Assembly (NCBI RefSeq): GCF_000760935.2
Contig: NZ_CP049744.1
Span: 2,593,001-2,657,000 of the forward strand
Source of the DNA: Rhodococcoides fascians A25f
Lineage (GTDB): Bacteria; Actinomycetota; Actinomycetes; Mycobacteriales; Mycobacteriaceae
Reading direction: 5' to 3'
Length of the DNA: 64,000 bases
In this document: piece after piece, positions 50,637 to 59,421 of the stretch
How positions within the stretch are numbered: the first letter of the stretch is position 1
Layout of the letters: every line of letters starts with the position of its first letter
Notes under the pieces: model-generated
Seen by the model: only the letters and a program-made list of their open reading frames with translations
What the model was told of the DNA's origin: nothing
The model's database searches: none
Position numbers and translations under genes: made by a program

Positions 50637-52022
50637 TCACCCGATCCTTTGTCGCGAGCCGAGGATGCCCTGTGGTCGGACGACGAGGATGAGAATCAAG
50701 ACGAGCAACCCTCCGATGTATTTGAGATCGGGATTGATGACCAACGTCGACCACTGGACGAGCAGACCCACGATGACGCAACCGAGGAATGCGCCGTAGG
50801 CCGTTCCCAGTCCGCCGAGCGTGATTCCTGCGAACATCAGCAGCAGGAGCTTGAAGCCCATCTCCCACTGGACGCGTCCGCCGAGTTCGGAAAGTCCGAA
50901 GAGCACGCCGCCGAGCGCGGCCAGGCCGCCACCGAGGCACCAGACGAACGTGACGACACGCTCGACATTGATGCCCGAGGACGCGGCGAGATCACGGTTG
51001 TCGGCCACCGCTCGCATGGCCTTACCGATCTTGGTGCGCTGCAACATCAGTGCAACGCCGACCAGGACGACGACGCTGATGATGATGCACGCCAGATTGA
51101 CGTTGGTGATCGACAGCGGGCCCCAGTTGTTCTCGGTCTGGGCCTGGTAGTCGTCGAAGGGCTCGGAGCGATCCGAGAAGAAGATCAGGATGAGGTAGCG
51201 CAGTGCGATCGCAAGTCCGATCGTCACCACGAGCTGTGCGATCAGGCCGGTTCGACGCTTGCGCAGTGGTCGCCAGATCAAGGCATTGTTGAGCCATCCG
51301 ATCGCGACTCCGACGATGATTGCCAGCACCGTGGCCGGAATCAGCTGTATTCCGAGGCTCACGTTGAAGAACCACGCCGCGACGGCTCCGAGGGTGACGA
51401 GTTCGCCGTGCGCGAAGTTGGTCAGGCCGGTGGTGCCGAAGATCAGGCTCAGCCCTACCGCAGCCAGAGCGATGACCAGGCCGAAACGGAAACCGTCGAC
51501 CGTGGTGCGAACGAACTTCTCGTAGAACGGAATGCTGGTGGCAGTTCTGGCTTCACCGAACGAGAAGATGACGGTGTTCGAACGCCCGGCCTGAACGTCA
51601 CGCTGGACTTCTGCCTGGACGCTCACCCCGTCGGGAAGCGTTTCCTGGACCACCTGGAATGTGTATGTCCCGGGAGACAATTCGAGAGTCCAGCGGCCGC
51701 CGGTTTCACTGGTGGTTCGAGCGACTTCGGTGCCGCTCGCGTCGAGCGCCGCGACATCGACGCCGACGAGTCGCTCGCCGGCGTTGTTGAGAGATCCCGC
51801 GACGCTGACGGCGTCTGCGGGCGGTGCCTGCTCGGCACTCGTCCCCGGCGCAGCCGGGGGAGTGGGCGTAGGTTCCTGGGCCAACGCCGGCGCACTGAAC
51901 AGCAGCGCGGCGATCGAACTCAGAACGGCGAGTAGGAGTGTTCGCTGAAGTAGCCGAACGGCAGATCTTGCGCGCAACCTCGGCGGTTGCACCTTTCTGG
52001 TCCATCGAACATTTGGAGCCAC
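50637..52022 (-). CDS. livH: ABC permease LivH with exported N-terminal Ig-like domain
   Basis: A 461-residue permease. GTG 52022 has GGAGG six bases upstream on its strand. Residues 1-48 look like a signal peptide (LLLAVLSSIAALLFSAPALA), then a Pro/Thr linker (49-70), then a beta-rich carboxypeptidase-regulatory/Ig-like domain at about 71-158 (GGRWTLELSPGTYTFQVVQ). The LivH permease begins near 175, with GLTNFAHGELVTLGAVAAW and ending FRPQGIL-like VRPQGILGSRQ. The outer domain is absent from standard LivH and may contact the substrate-binding protein or envelope. Confidence 0.9.
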   Translation of the reverse strand: MAPNVRWTRKVQPPRLRARSAVRLLQRTLLLAVLSSIAALLFSAPALAQEPTPTPPAAPGTSAEQAPPADAVSVAGSLNNAGERLVGVDVAALDASGTEVARTTSETGGRWTLELSPGTYTFQVVQETLPDGVSVQAEVQRDVQAGRSNTVIFSFGEARTATSIPFYEKFVRTTVDGFRFGLVIALAAVGLSLIFGTTGLTNFAHGELVTLGAVAAWFFNVSLGIQLIPATVLAIIVGVAIGWLNNALIWRPLRKRRTGLIAQLVVTIGLAIALRYLILIFFSDRSEPFDDYQAQTENNWGPLSITNVNLACIIISVVVLVGVALMLQRTKIGKAMRAVADNRDLAASSGINVERVVTFVWCLGGGLAALGGVLFGLSELGGRVQWEMGFKLLLLMFAGITLGGLGTAYGAFLGCVIVGLLVQWSTLVINPDLKYIGGLLVLILILVVRPQGILGSRQRIG

Positions 52023-52152
52023 GCACGTCCTCCGGACGGTTGTCGTTGAGTCACGGGTTGGGGATTTACTGCAATTGTCGGACTCTATCCGTTGAAACGA
52101 CGCAAAATCGGCGACTGAGATTTCCGGAAAGTATCGGTTGTGTTTCGCGGTG

Positions 52153-52168
52153 CACGACGCGCGTCGTG
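52153..52168. promoter_or_regulatory. 16-bp palindrome between livH and polA
   Basis: CACGACGCGCGTCGTG is perfectly self-complementary and lies 70 bases upstream of polA within the 215-base divergent gap. It may be an operator, or a chance GC palindrome. Confidence 0.4.
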
Positions 52169-52223
52169 AGGGCGAGCGCGTCGCCGAGCGAGCATCCGGG
52201 TACGCGTTGTCGGACCCGCTACC

Positions 52224-52229
52224 TAGACT
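52224..52229 (+). promoter_or_regulatory. Leaderless -10 box before polA
   Basis: TAGACT lies 8 bases before GTG 52238, with no ribosome site between, consistent with a leaderless polA transcript. Confidence 0.55.
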
Positions 52230-52237
52230 GGTCAACC

Positions 52238-54979
52238 GTGAGCCCAGTAACCGAGAAAAGCGCAGCGCCCGCGGCCGAGACCGATGCGAAAGCAGGCGGG
52301 GAGCGACCCACTCTGCTCCTCATCGACGGCCACTCCATGGCGTTTCGCGCGTTCTTCGCGCTGCCTGCGGACAACTTCAAGACCACCAGCGGTCAGTCCA
52401 CCAACGCCGTGTACGGATTCACCTCGATGCTGATCAATCTGCTGCGAGACGAGAAGCCGACGCACATCGCCGCGGCCTTCGACGTCTCGCGGCAGACCTT
52501 CCGCGCCGAGCGGTTCCCGGAGTACAAGGCCAACCGGAGCAAGACCCCCGACGAGTTCGCCGGCCAGGTCGACATCACCAAGGATGTGCTCGGGGCCATG
52601 GGCATCCCGGTGATGGCAGAGGCCGGATTCGAAGCGGACGACATCATCGCCACCCTGGTGACGCAGGCGGAGGCGCTCGGCTACCGCGTTCTCGTGGTCA
52701 CCGGCGACCGCGATGCATTGCAGTTGGTGACCGACAACGTGACGGTGTTGTACCCGCGCAAGGGGGTTTCGGACCTGACCCGGTTCACCCCCGAGGAGGT
52801 CGCCGGCAAGTACGGGTTGACGCCGTCGCAGTATCCGGATTTTGCTGCTCTGCGCGGAGATCCGAGTGACAACCTGCCCGGCATTCCCGGTGTGGGCGAG
52901 AAGACGGCAACCAAGTGGATCATCGAATACGGTTCGCTCACTGCCCTCGTCGACAACGTGGACAAGGTGAAGGGCAAAGTGGGAGACGCGCTGCGCGCCA
53001 ACCTGTCGAGTGTGGTGCTCAATCGTGAGCTCACCGAAATGGTGCGTGATGTGCCGTTGCCGTACACCCCCGATCAGCTCGAACTTGCCCCGTGGGACCG
53101 CGAGAAGATCCACGCGCTGTTCGACGATCTGGAATTCCGCATTCTTCGGGACCGACTGTTCGAGACGCTCGCGTCGGTCGAGCCCGAAGCCGAGGAAGGC
53201 TTCGACGTCCGCGGTGGCATCGTCGCCCCGGGTGAGCTGGCCGAGTGGTTGGAAGACCACGCGTCCGACGGCCGCCGCAGCGGCCTGTCCATTCTCGGTC
53301 CGCGCAGGCCCTTCGACAGTGACGCGACTTCCCTGGCCATCGCCGCGGCCGACGGGGAAGGCGCGTTCGTGACGACAACAGCCCTCGACGAATCCGACGA
53401 GCGCGCGCTCGCGGCCTGGCTCGCCGATCCGGCGCAACCCAAGGCGCTGCACGAGGCCAAGTGGGCGTTGCACGCCGTGCGGGGGCGTGGCTGGACCCTC
53501 GGGGGGTTGACCACCGACACCGCCCTGGCCGCGTATCTCGTTCGGCCCGGTCAGCGTTCGTTCAACCTCGACGACCTGTCGTTGCGCTACCTCAAGCGAG
53601 AGCTCCGTGTCGAGGATGCGGGTGAAGGCCAGATGTCGTTGCTCGATGCCGAGGACACCGCTGACGCGGCATTCGCCGAGGGCGAGATCCTCAAAGCACG
53701 GGCCGTCATCGACCTGGCCGAGGCCCTGGACGCCGAGCTCGCTGCCATCGAATCGACCACCTTGCTCTCCGAGATGGAGCTGCCGTTGCTGACGGTCTTG
53801 GCCGATGTCGAAGCAACCGGCATCGCCGTCGACAGCGACCACCTGCGTTCGCTGCAGTCCGGTTTCGCCGCGCAGGTCGACGAGGCCGCGAACTCCGCGT
53901 ACGGCGTGATCGACAAGCAGATCAACCTCGGGTCACCGAAGCAGTTGCAGGTGGTGCTGTTCGAGGAACTCGACATGCCCAAGACCAAGAAGACCAAGAC
54001 CGGTTACACCACCGATGCCGATGCGCTGCAGGGGTTGTTCGAGAAGACCGAGCATCCCTTCCTGAAATTCCTGCTCGATCACCGAGACGCGACACGCATG
54101 AAGGTGACGGTCGACGGCCTGCTCAAGTCCGTTGCCGACGACGGACGCATTCACACCACCTTCAACCAGACCGTTGCGGCCACCGGCCGGTTGTCGTCCA
54201 CCGAACCCAACCTGCAGAACATCCCGGTGCGCAACGAGGCAGGACGCCACATCCGGGACGGTTTTGTCGTCGGGGCGGGTTACGACACTCTGCTCACCGC
54301 CGACTACAGCCAGATCGAGATGCGCATCATGGCGCACGTGTCCGGCGACGAGGGTCTGATCGAGGCGTTCAACACCGGTGAGGACCTCCACAGTTTCGTC
54401 GGTTCCCGCGCGTTCGGGGTGCCGATCGAGGAGGTCACCCCCGAACTGCGTCGTCGGGTGAAGGCGATGTCCTACGGATTGGCCTACGGGCTCAGCGCAT
54501 TCGGCCTCGCCGCGCAGCTCAAGATCTCCACCGAGGAGGCGAAGCAGCAGATGGAGGCGTACTTCGCGCGGTTCGGCGGTGTCCGCGACTACCTGCGCAA
54601 CGCCGTCGAGGAAGCGCGCAAGGTGGGGTACACCTCGACCCTGTACGGCAGGCGTCGGTACCTACCGGATCTCAACAGCGACAACCGTCAGCGTCGAGAG
54701 GTAGCCGAGCGCGCTGCACTCAATGCTCCGATCCAGGGCACCGCCGCCGACATCATCAAGGTCGCGATGATCGATGTGCACCGCTCACTCGCCGAGTCGA
54801 CTCTGAAGTCGCGCATGCTGTTGCAGGTACACGACGAACTGGTGCTCGAGGTCGTCGACTCCGAGCGCGAGGAAGTCGAAGCGCTCGTGCGGAACAAGAT
54901 GTCGTCGGCGATCGAACTGTCGGTGCCGCTCGAAGTGTCGGTCGGTACCGGCCGAAGCTGGGATGCCGCAGCCCACTGA
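52238..54979 (+). CDS. polA: DNA polymerase I
   Basis: PolA fills gaps and removes RNA primers. The 913-residue protein has an N-terminal 5'-nuclease (LLIDGHSMAFRAFFALP, FEADDIIATLVTQAEALGYRVLVVTGDRDALQ, LRGDPSDNLPGIPGVGEKTA). A middle 3'-5' exonuclease-like domain appears to lack the Asp/Glu catalytic set, so proofreading is probably absent, as in other actinobacteria. The polymerase domain has motif A ADYSQIEMRIMAHVSGD, the O-helix RRRVKAMSYGLAYG and motif C LLQVHDELVLEV. The stop codon lies in a tandem repeat. Confidence 0.96.
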   Translation: MSPVTEKSAAPAAETDAKAGGERPTLLLIDGHSMAFRAFFALPADNFKTTSGQSTNAVYGFTSMLINLLRDEKPTHIAAAFDVSRQTFRAERFPEYKANRSKTPDEFAGQVDITKDVLGAMGIPVMAEAGFEADDIIATLVTQAEALGYRVLVVTGDRDALQLVTDNVTVLYPRKGVSDLTRFTPEEVAGKYGLTPSQYPDFAALRGDPSDNLPGIPGVGEKTATKWIIEYGSLTALVDNVDKVKGKVGDALRANLSSVVLNRELTEMVRDVPLPYTPDQLELAPWDREKIHALFDDLEFRILRDRLFETLASVEPEAEEGFDVRGGIVAPGELAEWLEDHASDGRRSGLSILGPRRPFDSDATSLAIAAADGEGAFVTTTALDESDERALAAWLADPAQPKALHEAKWALHAVRGRGWTLGGLTTDTALAAYLVRPGQRSFNLDDLSLRYLKRELRVEDAGEGQMSLLDAEDTADAAFAEGEILKARAVIDLAEALDAELAAIESTTLLSEMELPLLTVLADVEATGIAVDSDHLRSLQSGFAAQVDEAANSAYGVIDKQINLGSPKQLQVVLFEELDMPKTKKTKTGYTTDADALQGLFEKTEHPFLKFLLDHRDATRMKVTVDGLLKSVADDGRIHTTFNQTVAATGRLSSTEPNLQNIPVRNEAGRHIRDGFVVGAGYDTLLTADYSQIEMRIMAHVSGDEGLIEAFNTGEDLHSFVGSRAFGVPIEEVTPELRRRVKAMSYGLAYGLSAFGLAAQLKISTEEAKQQMEAYFARFGGVRDYLRNAVEEARKVGYTSTLYGRRRYLPDLNSDNRQRREVAERAALNAPIQGTAADIIKVAMIDVHRSLAESTLKSRMLLQVHDELVLEVVDSEREEVEALVRNKMSSAIELSVPLEVSVGTGRSWDAAAH

Positions 54980-55009
54980 ATCGGGCCAGCTCACTGAATC
55001 GGGCCGGCT
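54974..55009 (+). repeat. 18-bp tandem duplication over the polA stop codon
   Basis: CACTGAATCGGGCCAGCT (54974-54991) is repeated at 54992-55009 with one change, and a partial third copy (CACTGATCC) follows. Each copy carries a TGA. Only the first is in frame as the polA stop. Confidence 0.8.
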
Positions 55010-55032
55010 CACTGATCCAACCCATGGCACAG

Positions 55033-55070
55033 CGAAGGGCCGCTCACCGAACTCGGTGAGCGGCCCTTCG
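55033..55070. terminator. Bidirectional terminator between polA and trx
   Basis: CGAAGGGCCGCTCACCGA pairs with TCGGTGAGCGGCCCTTCG over 18 bp with a two-base centre. It is symmetric, so it can end polA on the plus strand and the thioredoxin gene on the minus strand. Confidence 0.85.
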
Positions 55071-55089
55071 CGTCGTGCTGAGTGCAGAA

Positions 55090-55461
55090 CTACTCCGCTG
55101 CGGGAGCCTGCTCGGCGATCTGCTGGCGTACGACGTCCATGTCGAGTGCCTTGATCTGTCCGACGAGGTCTTCCAGCGCCGGTGCGGGCAATGCACCGGG
55201 CTGTGCGTAGACGAGGATTCCCTCGCGGAACGCCATGATCGTCGGGATCGACTGGATCTGCGCTGCCGCAGCGAGACCCTGCTCGGCCTCGGTGTCGACC
55301 TTGGCGTGCACGACGTCGGGGTGAGCATCCGACGACTTCTCGAATGTCGGGGCGAACTGGCGGCAGGGGCCGCACCAGGATGCCCAGAAATCGACCAACA
55401 CCACGTCGTTGCTGGTGACGATCTCGTCGAAATTCTGCTGAGTCAAAGTCTGAGTGGCCAC
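55090..55461 (-). CDS. trxA: Thioredoxin
   Basis: A 123-residue thioredoxin-fold protein with the redox site in LVDFWASWCGPCRQFAPTF, the cis-proline loop IQSIPTIMAF, and a C-terminal extension of about 15 residues (VVRQQIAEQAPAAE). It would reduce disulfides in the cytoplasm. GTG 55461 gives MATQTLTQQNFDEIV, the expected N-terminus. Confidence 0.93.
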   Translation of the reverse strand: MATQTLTQQNFDEIVTSNDVVLVDFWASWCGPCRQFAPTFEKSSDAHPDVVHAKVDTEAEQGLAAAAQIQSIPTIMAFREGILVYAQPGALPAPALEDLVGQIKALDMDVVRQQIAEQAPAAE

Positions 55462-55547
55462 GCGGTCCCTTTCGATTGATTGCCTTCTGGTGTGTCTCAA
55501 CGCAGGTACTCGCCTGAATCTTCCCGGCTGCGTCGGAGCGCGGCCTG

Positions 55548-56546
55548 TCAGGCGGGCTGGGGTGCGGCGCGGAACGTCCGGCGGTACGAGTTCGGGGTGG
55601 TGCATCGCAATCTCACGAAGTGCTGCCTCAGAGCGGCGGCGTTTCCGAAGCCGACCACCTCGGCGATCGAATCCATCGGCAGATCGGAGTTCTCCAACAA
55701 CTGCTGCGCGGCCAGCACGCGTTGATCGTTGAGCCACCGCGCGGGCGTCGTTCCGGTTTCGGCCGCGAACCTACGCGCAAAGGTGCGTGCCGACATGTTC
55801 ACTCGTGCTGCCAGTCGCCCGATCGTCAGCTCGGAGTCGAGATTCTCGGTCATCCAGTCCAGCAGCGGTGCCAATGTCTCGGTGTGCGTGGCGGGCAGGG
55901 GACTGGTGACGAACTGAGCCTGGCCACCGTCGCGATGCGGCGGGACGACCATTCTGCGGGCGATCCCGTTGGCCACGACACTGCCCTGGTACTTGCGCAC
56001 GATGTGCAGGCACAGGTCGATTCCGGCGGCCGTGCCTGCGCTGGTGAGGACGTTGCCTGCGTCCACGTAGAGGACGTTCGGATCCACCTGAGCCAGCGGG
56101 TATTTCGCGGCCAGCGAGGCCGAATGCCGCCAATGCGTCGTGCACGGCCGATTGTCGAGCAGCCCTGCCTGGCCCAGCACGAACGCACCGTTGCACAGGC
56201 TGGCGACCATGGCACCTCGGTCCACCGCCGCACGGAGTTTGGCCAGCAAGGGCTCGATGGACGAGTTGTATCCGATGCCGCACACATAGCTGCCGTCGTC
56301 CGCCGCCTCGGTGCCGCCGGCCGGAATGATGATCAGGTCGGCGCTGTCGAGACTGTCGAGATCGTGTGGCACGTCGATGGTGTAGCCGACGCGGGTGCGG
56401 ATCGGTTGGGGGACACCCGCGATCAGGGAGAAGTCGTAGGTCGGGAGGCCCTCGTCCGAGCGGTCGAACCCGAACACCTCGCATGCGACGCCGAGCTCGA
56501 ACTGTTCGGTCAACGGCATCAGCGCAACGACCACTCGTTTCAGCAT
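55548..56546 (-). CDS. GlxA-type regulator (DJ-1/PfpI plus AraC HTH)
   Basis: A 332-residue regulator. The N-terminal DJ-1/PfpI-like domain (about 1-190) has the nucleophile-elbow region ASLCNGAFVLGQAGLLDNRPCTTHW, probably a ligand sensor and not an enzyme. The C-terminal AraC domain has LAARVNMSARTFARRFAAETG and DSIAEVVGFGNAAALRQHF. It is divergent from a 38-residue membrane peptide; a GTGGC-N6-GCCAC repeat between them may be its target. The inducer is unknown. Confidence 0.9.
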   Translation of the reverse strand: MLKRVVVALMPLTEQFELGVACEVFGFDRSDEGLPTYDFSLIAGVPQPIRTRVGYTIDVPHDLDSLDSADLIIIPAGGTEAADDGSYVCGIGYNSSIEPLLAKLRAAVDRGAMVASLCNGAFVLGQAGLLDNRPCTTHWRHSASLAAKYPLAQVDPNVLYVDAGNVLTSAGTAAGIDLCLHIVRKYQGSVVANGIARRMVVPPHRDGGQAQFVTSPLPATHTETLAPLLDWMTENLDSELTIGRLAARVNMSARTFARRFAAETGTTPARWLNDQRVLAAQQLLENSDLPMDSIAEVVGFGNAAALRQHFVRLRCTTPNSYRRTFRAAPQPA

Positions 56547-56576
56547 GCGACGAGTATGGCAGAAATTCGAGGATAT

Positions 56577-56592
56577 GTGGCGTTACTGCCAC
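56577..56592. promoter_or_regulatory. Putative operator GTGGC-N6-GCCAC
   Basis: Perfect 5-base arms around 6 bases, 30 bases upstream of the GlxA-type gene. A further ATGGCAG half-site lies at 56556-56562. Short TGGC repeats suit an AraC-type dimer. Confidence 0.5.
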
Positions 56593-56627
56593 TCGTGGAG
56601 ACTCTCCGCAGGTAGGACGCTAGGTGC

Positions 56628-56744
56628 ATGACAATTGTATTGGTAGTTGTGCTGTCGTTCCTGGCCATCGATGCTCTCGTGGTCGCAGGCTTTGCTCCCG
56701 ACACCCACGCGGAGGTGACACAGTTCGGTGACTTCACCTTCTGA
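56628..56744 (+). CDS. Small 38-residue membrane peptide
   Basis: ATG 56628 to TGA 56744. The product is one hydrophobic helix (TIVLVVVLSFLAIDALVVAG) followed by an acidic, aromatic-containing tail (TQFGDFTF). Possible ribosome sites are AGGTAGG and TAGGTG upstream. It is divergent from the GlxA-type regulator and could be its target, but its shortness leaves real doubt. Confidence 0.5.
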   Translation: MTIVLVVVLSFLAIDALVVAGFAPDTHAEVTQFGDFTF

Positions 56745-56752
56745 TGTTGCGG

Positions 56753-57268
56753 TCAGCCGATTCGCCACTCGCGCTTGGCCTCGCCGTCCCAGCGACGCAG
56801 GGCCACGGCAGAGCCCACCAGGTCCTCGATGCTCGTCGACAGCAGCCGTACGGCGGTTCCCGCCTCCTCGGACGTCAATCGCCGGGCCAGTGTCACGTGG
56901 GGTGTCCATCGGCCGGGGTCGAGGTGATCGAGCGAATCGTCGCCCACGGCCTCGTGCATGCGGGCGTGCAGATCGAGCAACTCGCTGGTCGGAACGACCA
57001 GGCGTGCCAGGGTGATCGCCCGACCGCCGAACACGACGAGGCCGCCGAGGCGCACATCGAACGGATCGAAACGAACGGCTGCGCCGTCGTCCACCGCGAC
57101 GGGCATCGACGCTGCCACCGCGACGGTGATGTGCGGTCGGTTCGATTCACCTCGGTGCCGATTCTGGCTCGGGAGGCCGGCATCCGACAGCGCCGCCCAC
57201 TCGCGGCGAACCGCAGCATCGAGGCCGGAGTCGAGTAGAAGTTCTGCGGACTGCACCATGGAGGCCAT
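56753..57268 (-). CDS. 2'-5' RNA ligase / cyclic phosphodiesterase-like protein
   Basis: A 171-residue protein of the 2H phosphoesterase fold. Two H-x-T motifs are present: PHITVAV (His 46) and PHVTLAR (His 124), about 78 residues apart as expected. Members act on 2'-5' phosphodiester or cyclic phosphate ends of RNA. Start choice is uncertain (57268 or ATG 57259). The start region overlaps or touches the divergent dehydrogenase gene at 57270. Confidence 0.82.
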   Translation of the reverse strand: MASMVQSAELLLDSGLDAAVRREWAALSDAGLPSQNRHRGESNRPHITVAVAASMPVAVDDGAAVRFDPFDVRLGGLVVFGGRAITLARLVVPTSELLDLHARMHEAVGDDSLDHLDPGRWTPHVTLARRLTSEEAGTAVRLLSTSIEDLVGSAVALRRWDGEAKREWRIG

Positions 57269-57269
57269 G

Positions 57270-58367
57270 ATGTCGCAGACGGACGGCCGGAATGCAACGA
57301 CGCTACGGATCGGGGCGATGACCGGCGACGGAATCGGTCACGAGATCGTGCCTGCCACGATCCGAGTGGTCGACGCGGCGATCGCGGCAGTCGGGGGATC
57401 GGCGGTCGAGTGGGTGCACCTCCCGCTCGGTCGCGGTGCCATCGACGAGTACGGCACGCCGATACCCGAGAGCACGTTGCAGGAACTGGGCGAGCTCGAG
57501 AGTTGGATTCTGGGGCCACACGACAGTGCCTCGTATCCGGAGCCGTTTCGTTCACAGCTGACCCCAGGCGGACGGATTCGGAAGGATTTCGACCTGTTCG
57601 CCAACATCAGGCCTGCCAAAGCCCTTGCCGGCGTGCGAGCGATGTCGCCGAACATGGACTTGGTAGTGGTGCGGGAGAACACCGAGGGGTTCTATGCCGA
57701 TCGCAACATGTTCGTCGGCAGCGGAGAATTCATGCCGACTCCCGACGTGGCACTCGCGGTCGGGGTGTTCACCCGCAGGGCATGCGAACGCATTGCGCGC
57801 GAGGCCTTCCTGCTTGCAGACAGGCGCCGCCGCAAGCTCACCATCGTCCACAAGACCAACGTGCTGTCGATGACGACGGGATTGTTCCGCGATGCGTGCC
57901 GCGCCGTGGGCGAGCAGTTCCCGCACGTCGAGGTCACCGAGGAACATGTCGACGCGCTGGCCGCACACCTGGTTCGACGCGGTGAGGACTACGACGTCAT
58001 CGTGGCCGAGAACATGTTCGGCGACATCCTGTCGGATCTGACGGGAGAGTTGTCCGGCTCGCTCGGTACCGCCCCGTCGATCAATTCCTCGCAATCACAG
58101 GCCATGGCGCAGGCGTCACACGGTTCTGCCCCGGACATCGCCGGCAAGAATCGCGCCAACCCGACGGCGCTGTTCCTGTCGGCAGCGATGCTGCTCGAGT
58201 GGCTCGCCGACCGGCACGGGCACGACCGGCTCGCCGCAGCTGCCGGCCGGATCCGACACGCGGTCGACGACACCGTCGAATCCGGCGTGGCGACAGCAGA
58301 CCTCGGTGGGCAGGCGTCTACCAGCGCTTTCACCGAGACCGTCGAGGCGCGGGTGCACCGGCGCTGA
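57270..58367 (+). CDS. Isocitrate/isopropylmalate dehydrogenase-family protein
   Basis: A 365-residue NAD(P)-dependent beta-decarboxylating dehydrogenase. Seen motifs are GAMTGDGIGHEIVPATIRV (N-terminal), VVRENTEGFYADRN (substrate loop), KLTIVHKTNVLSMT (catalytic Lys), and VIVAENMFGDILSDLTGELSGSLG with the metal Asp pair. The substrate loop is unlike LeuB, so tartrate/homoisocitrate-like or other malate derivatives are possible. ATG 57270 follows GGAGG by five bases; two nearby ATGs are alternatives. Confidence 0.85.
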   Translation: MSQTDGRNATTLRIGAMTGDGIGHEIVPATIRVVDAAIAAVGGSAVEWVHLPLGRGAIDEYGTPIPESTLQELGELESWILGPHDSASYPEPFRSQLTPGGRIRKDFDLFANIRPAKALAGVRAMSPNMDLVVVRENTEGFYADRNMFVGSGEFMPTPDVALAVGVFTRRACERIAREAFLLADRRRRKLTIVHKTNVLSMTTGLFRDACRAVGEQFPHVEVTEEHVDALAAHLVRRGEDYDVIVAENMFGDILSDLTGELSGSLGTAPSINSSQSQAMAQASHGSAPDIAGKNRANPTALFLSAAMLLEWLADRHGHDRLAAAAGRIRHAVDDTVESGVATADLGGQASTSAFTETVEARVHRR

Positions 58368-58379
58368 TCGACGACGGAC

Positions 58380-59207
58380 TCAGCGCGGCTTTCGACTGCT
58401 GAAGATCGCGGTGCCGGGAAAGAGCTGCCCACGCAGCGGGCTCCACTGCCCCCATTCCCGGTCCAGCCACTCCGGCCAGTCCGGCTCGACGATGTCTCGC
58501 ACCTCGAGGCCTGCAGCGACCAGTTCGCGTACTCGGTCACCGATCGTGCGGTGATGCTCCACGTAGTTCGGGACTCCATCGGCGTCGTATTCGACGTACG
58601 GGGTTCGATCGAAGTACGGAATCGTCGCGGTCAGCCCACCGACCCCTGGATCGTCGGGGAACACCCAGCGCATCGGGTGATTGACGGCGAACACCCAGAT
58701 GCCGCCCGGCCGGAGCACTCGCGCGACCTCCTTCATGACGTTGGCGGAGTCCGCGACGAACGGAACTGCGCCGAAGGCCGAGCAGACGATGTCGAATCGT
58801 TCGTCGCCGAACGGCAACGACTCGGCACTGGCCTGGACCAGCGGAACCGTCGAACCACCCGCGGCCATGGCGTCGACGCCTCGTTGCAACATGCCCATCG
58901 AGATGTCGAGACCGATCGCGCGAGCACCCTGAGCGCCGAGCCAGCGGGCGCACGGTGCGCTGCCGCAGCCCACTTCGAGGACGTCCTTGTCTGCGACGTC
59001 GCCCAACAGGTGCACATCGCCCTCGTGCAGTCCCTCGGGGCACCAGACGAACTCGCCGGTGTCGGTCGACACACCGAGAAACGCGCCGTGCGTACGGTGG
59101 TAGTTGTCGGCGTCGGAGTCCCACCAAAGTCTGCTGGCGCGGTCGCTCGCGGCCGAATCGACACGGCTGCGGCCGGGAGTGGACGATGGCTCAGGAAGAT
59201 CGCTCAC
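58380..59207 (-). CDS. Class I SAM-dependent methyltransferase
   Basis: A 275-residue methyltransferase of the Methyltransf_11 type. The SAM motif is VLEVGCGSAPCARWLG, then IGLDISMGMLQRG, FDIVCSAFGAVPFV and LRPGGIWVFAVNHP. GTG 59207 is the start, in the 214-base divergent gap before rpsA. The substrate is unknown; a small molecule is likely from the lack of extra domains. Confidence 0.88.
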   Translation of the reverse strand: MSDLPEPSSTPGRSRVDSAASDRASRLWWDSDADNYHRTHGAFLGVSTDTGEFVWCPEGLHEGDVHLLGDVADKDVLEVGCGSAPCARWLGAQGARAIGLDISMGMLQRGVDAMAAGGSTVPLVQASAESLPFGDERFDIVCSAFGAVPFVADSANVMKEVARVLRPGGIWVFAVNHPMRWVFPDDPGVGGLTATIPYFDRTPYVEYDADGVPNYVEHHRTIGDRVRELVAAGLEVRDIVEPDWPEWLDREWGQWSPLRGQLFPGTAIFSSRKPR

Positions 59208-59226
59208 ACGCCGACTCTAACCGGGT

Positions 59227-59256
59227 TTGTGCTGGTACTGCGGCATCGCGTACCCT
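59227..59256 (+). promoter_or_regulatory. Probable rpsA promoter and long leader
   Basis: TTGTGC (59227-59232) and TACCCT (59251-59256) are spaced by 18 bases. A leader of about 160 bases would follow before ATG 59422, consistent with autoregulated rpsA leaders known elsewhere, but I see no certain hairpin. Confidence 0.45.
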
Positions 59257-59421
59257 GATCAGCGCGAGTGTGTTCATGCTGCGCTCAGGTCGGGTCCGCC
59301 CGTCCTCGGTGTTCGCGGAGTCGGCAGGAATATCGCCGTCGACACTCGTGCTGCACATGTTCTACAAGTCCGACCGAACATCCATCAACCGATACCCAAC
59401 CCGTCCGGAGCAACTCAACAC

